Part shown: in pieces, positions 63,704 to 64,000 of the stretch | Position numbering within the stretch: position 1 is the first letter of the stretch | How the letters are laid out: each line of letters begins with the position of its first letter | From: VBCK01 sp035511515 | GTDB lineage: Bacteria > Pseudomonadota > Gammaproteobacteria > Burkholderiales > Burkholderiaceae_F | DNA: 64,000 nt | NCBI GenBank assembly: GCA_035511515.1 | Contig: DATKFG010000063.1 | Span: 1 to 64,000 of the forward strand | Direction of reading: 5' to 3' | The notes under the pieces: generated by a model | What the model saw: only the letters and a program-made list of their open reading frames with translations | The model's database searches: none | Told to the model about the DNA's origin: nothing | Position numbers and translations under genes: made by a program

Positions 63704-64000
63704 ATGCTGTCGATCAGCGGACTCGTCAAGCGGTACGGTGCGCGCACGATCCTGGACGGGCTGTCGCTGAGGGTGGAGCCCGGAGCCGTGGTCGCGATCG
63801 TGGGCGAATCGGGCACCGGCAAGTCCACGCTGCTGAACCTGATCGCCGGGCTCGAATTGCCCGATGCGGGCACCATCGAACTGGCCGGTACCGAGCTGGG
63901 AGCACTGAGCGATGAGGCGCGCACGCGCTTGCGGCGCCAGGCGATCGGCTTCGTGTTCCAGGCCTTCCACATCATCCCCCACTTGACTGCGCTGGAGAAC
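63704..64000 (+). CDS. ABC transporter ATP-binding protein (partial, 5' end)
   Basis: 99 codons are inside the window and the gene continues beyond it. Walker A GESGTGKST (34-42) and the Q-loop FVFQAFHIIPHLTALEN are visible. The short sequence before Walker A and the LSISGLVKRYG start fit the LolD/YbbA/MacB-type group, which works with a four-helix permease in lipoprotein or peptide export. No ribosome-binding site is seen; TACAAT lies at 63691, so the message may have almost no leader. Confidence 0.85.
   Translation, partial: MLSISGLVKRYGARTILDGLSLRVEPGAVVAIVGESGTGKSTLLNLIAGLELPDAGTIELAGTELGALSDEARTRLRRQAIGFVFQAFHIIPHLTALEN

Overview
The window looks like a chromosomal segment of a GC-rich betaproteobacterium, most likely of the order Burkholderiales. 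This is an inference from gene content and order: the run S9 peptidase-hemF-nadD-rsfS-rlmH-maf-rng, a RhlE-type helicase, a cold-shock gene followed by a small Lys/Arg-rich protein gene, and a PPi-type phosphofructokinase. No rRNA or tRNA gene, CRISPR array, intact insertion sequence or prophage is visible.

Positions 1-12,700 are accessory in character, with short unlinked genes on both strands, wider gaps and less extreme base composition. They hold a HipA-like remnant, a TPR lipoprotein, a Fic protein, a DUF4382-type lipoprotein, a DUF4143-type ATPase, a cytochrome P460-like protein, small exported proteins, an acetyltransferase, a vanadium haloperoxidase-like enzyme, a YHS-domain protein and two very small genes.

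Positions 12,800-27,200 hold a thioesterase-acetyltransferase fusion, rhlE, a proline-rich YXWGXW-like lipoprotein, a cold-shock gene, a coupled pair of eroded two-component proteins joined to pepN, a pyrophosphate-type phosphofructokinase, a GT39-like membrane transferase carrying an in-frame repeat insertion, a quinone oxidoreductase and a GT2 transferase.

Positions 27,300-30,900 form the most unusual block. A complete Ser/Thr kinase is followed by a paralogue whose catalytic residues are all replaced, and then by an overlapping lipoprotein resembling the T6SS-associated TssQ family. Both kinase-like proteins end in a transmembrane segment and the same PEGA-like domain. No other type VI secretion gene is in the window.

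Positions 30,900-41,500 are housekeeping: mscL, a Lon-like AAA ATPase, a YebC-family gene, and a tightly packed same-strand run from purD to rng. Two near-identical 205-bp elements with perfect 16-bp terminal inverted repeats sit at 33,337 and 41,847, on either side of the purD-rng run. Part of the same repeat lies inside the GT39-like gene.

Positions 42,000-49,600 hold a BON protein, a TlpA-like thioredoxin and a lipopolysaccharide assembly cluster (msbA, a heptosyltransferase-like GT9, an O-antigen ligase-like protein, GT25, a GT4-like transferase), with several converging genes overlapping at their 3' ends. Positions 49,600-64,000 hold dnaE, an SDR oxidoreductase, an NnrU-like protein, a PQQ-propeller lipoprotein, a GFA-fold protein, an exported duplicated EF-hand protein, a TPR-GGDEF cyclase, a retropepsin-like protease, small exported proteins, fumC and the start of an ABC ATPase.
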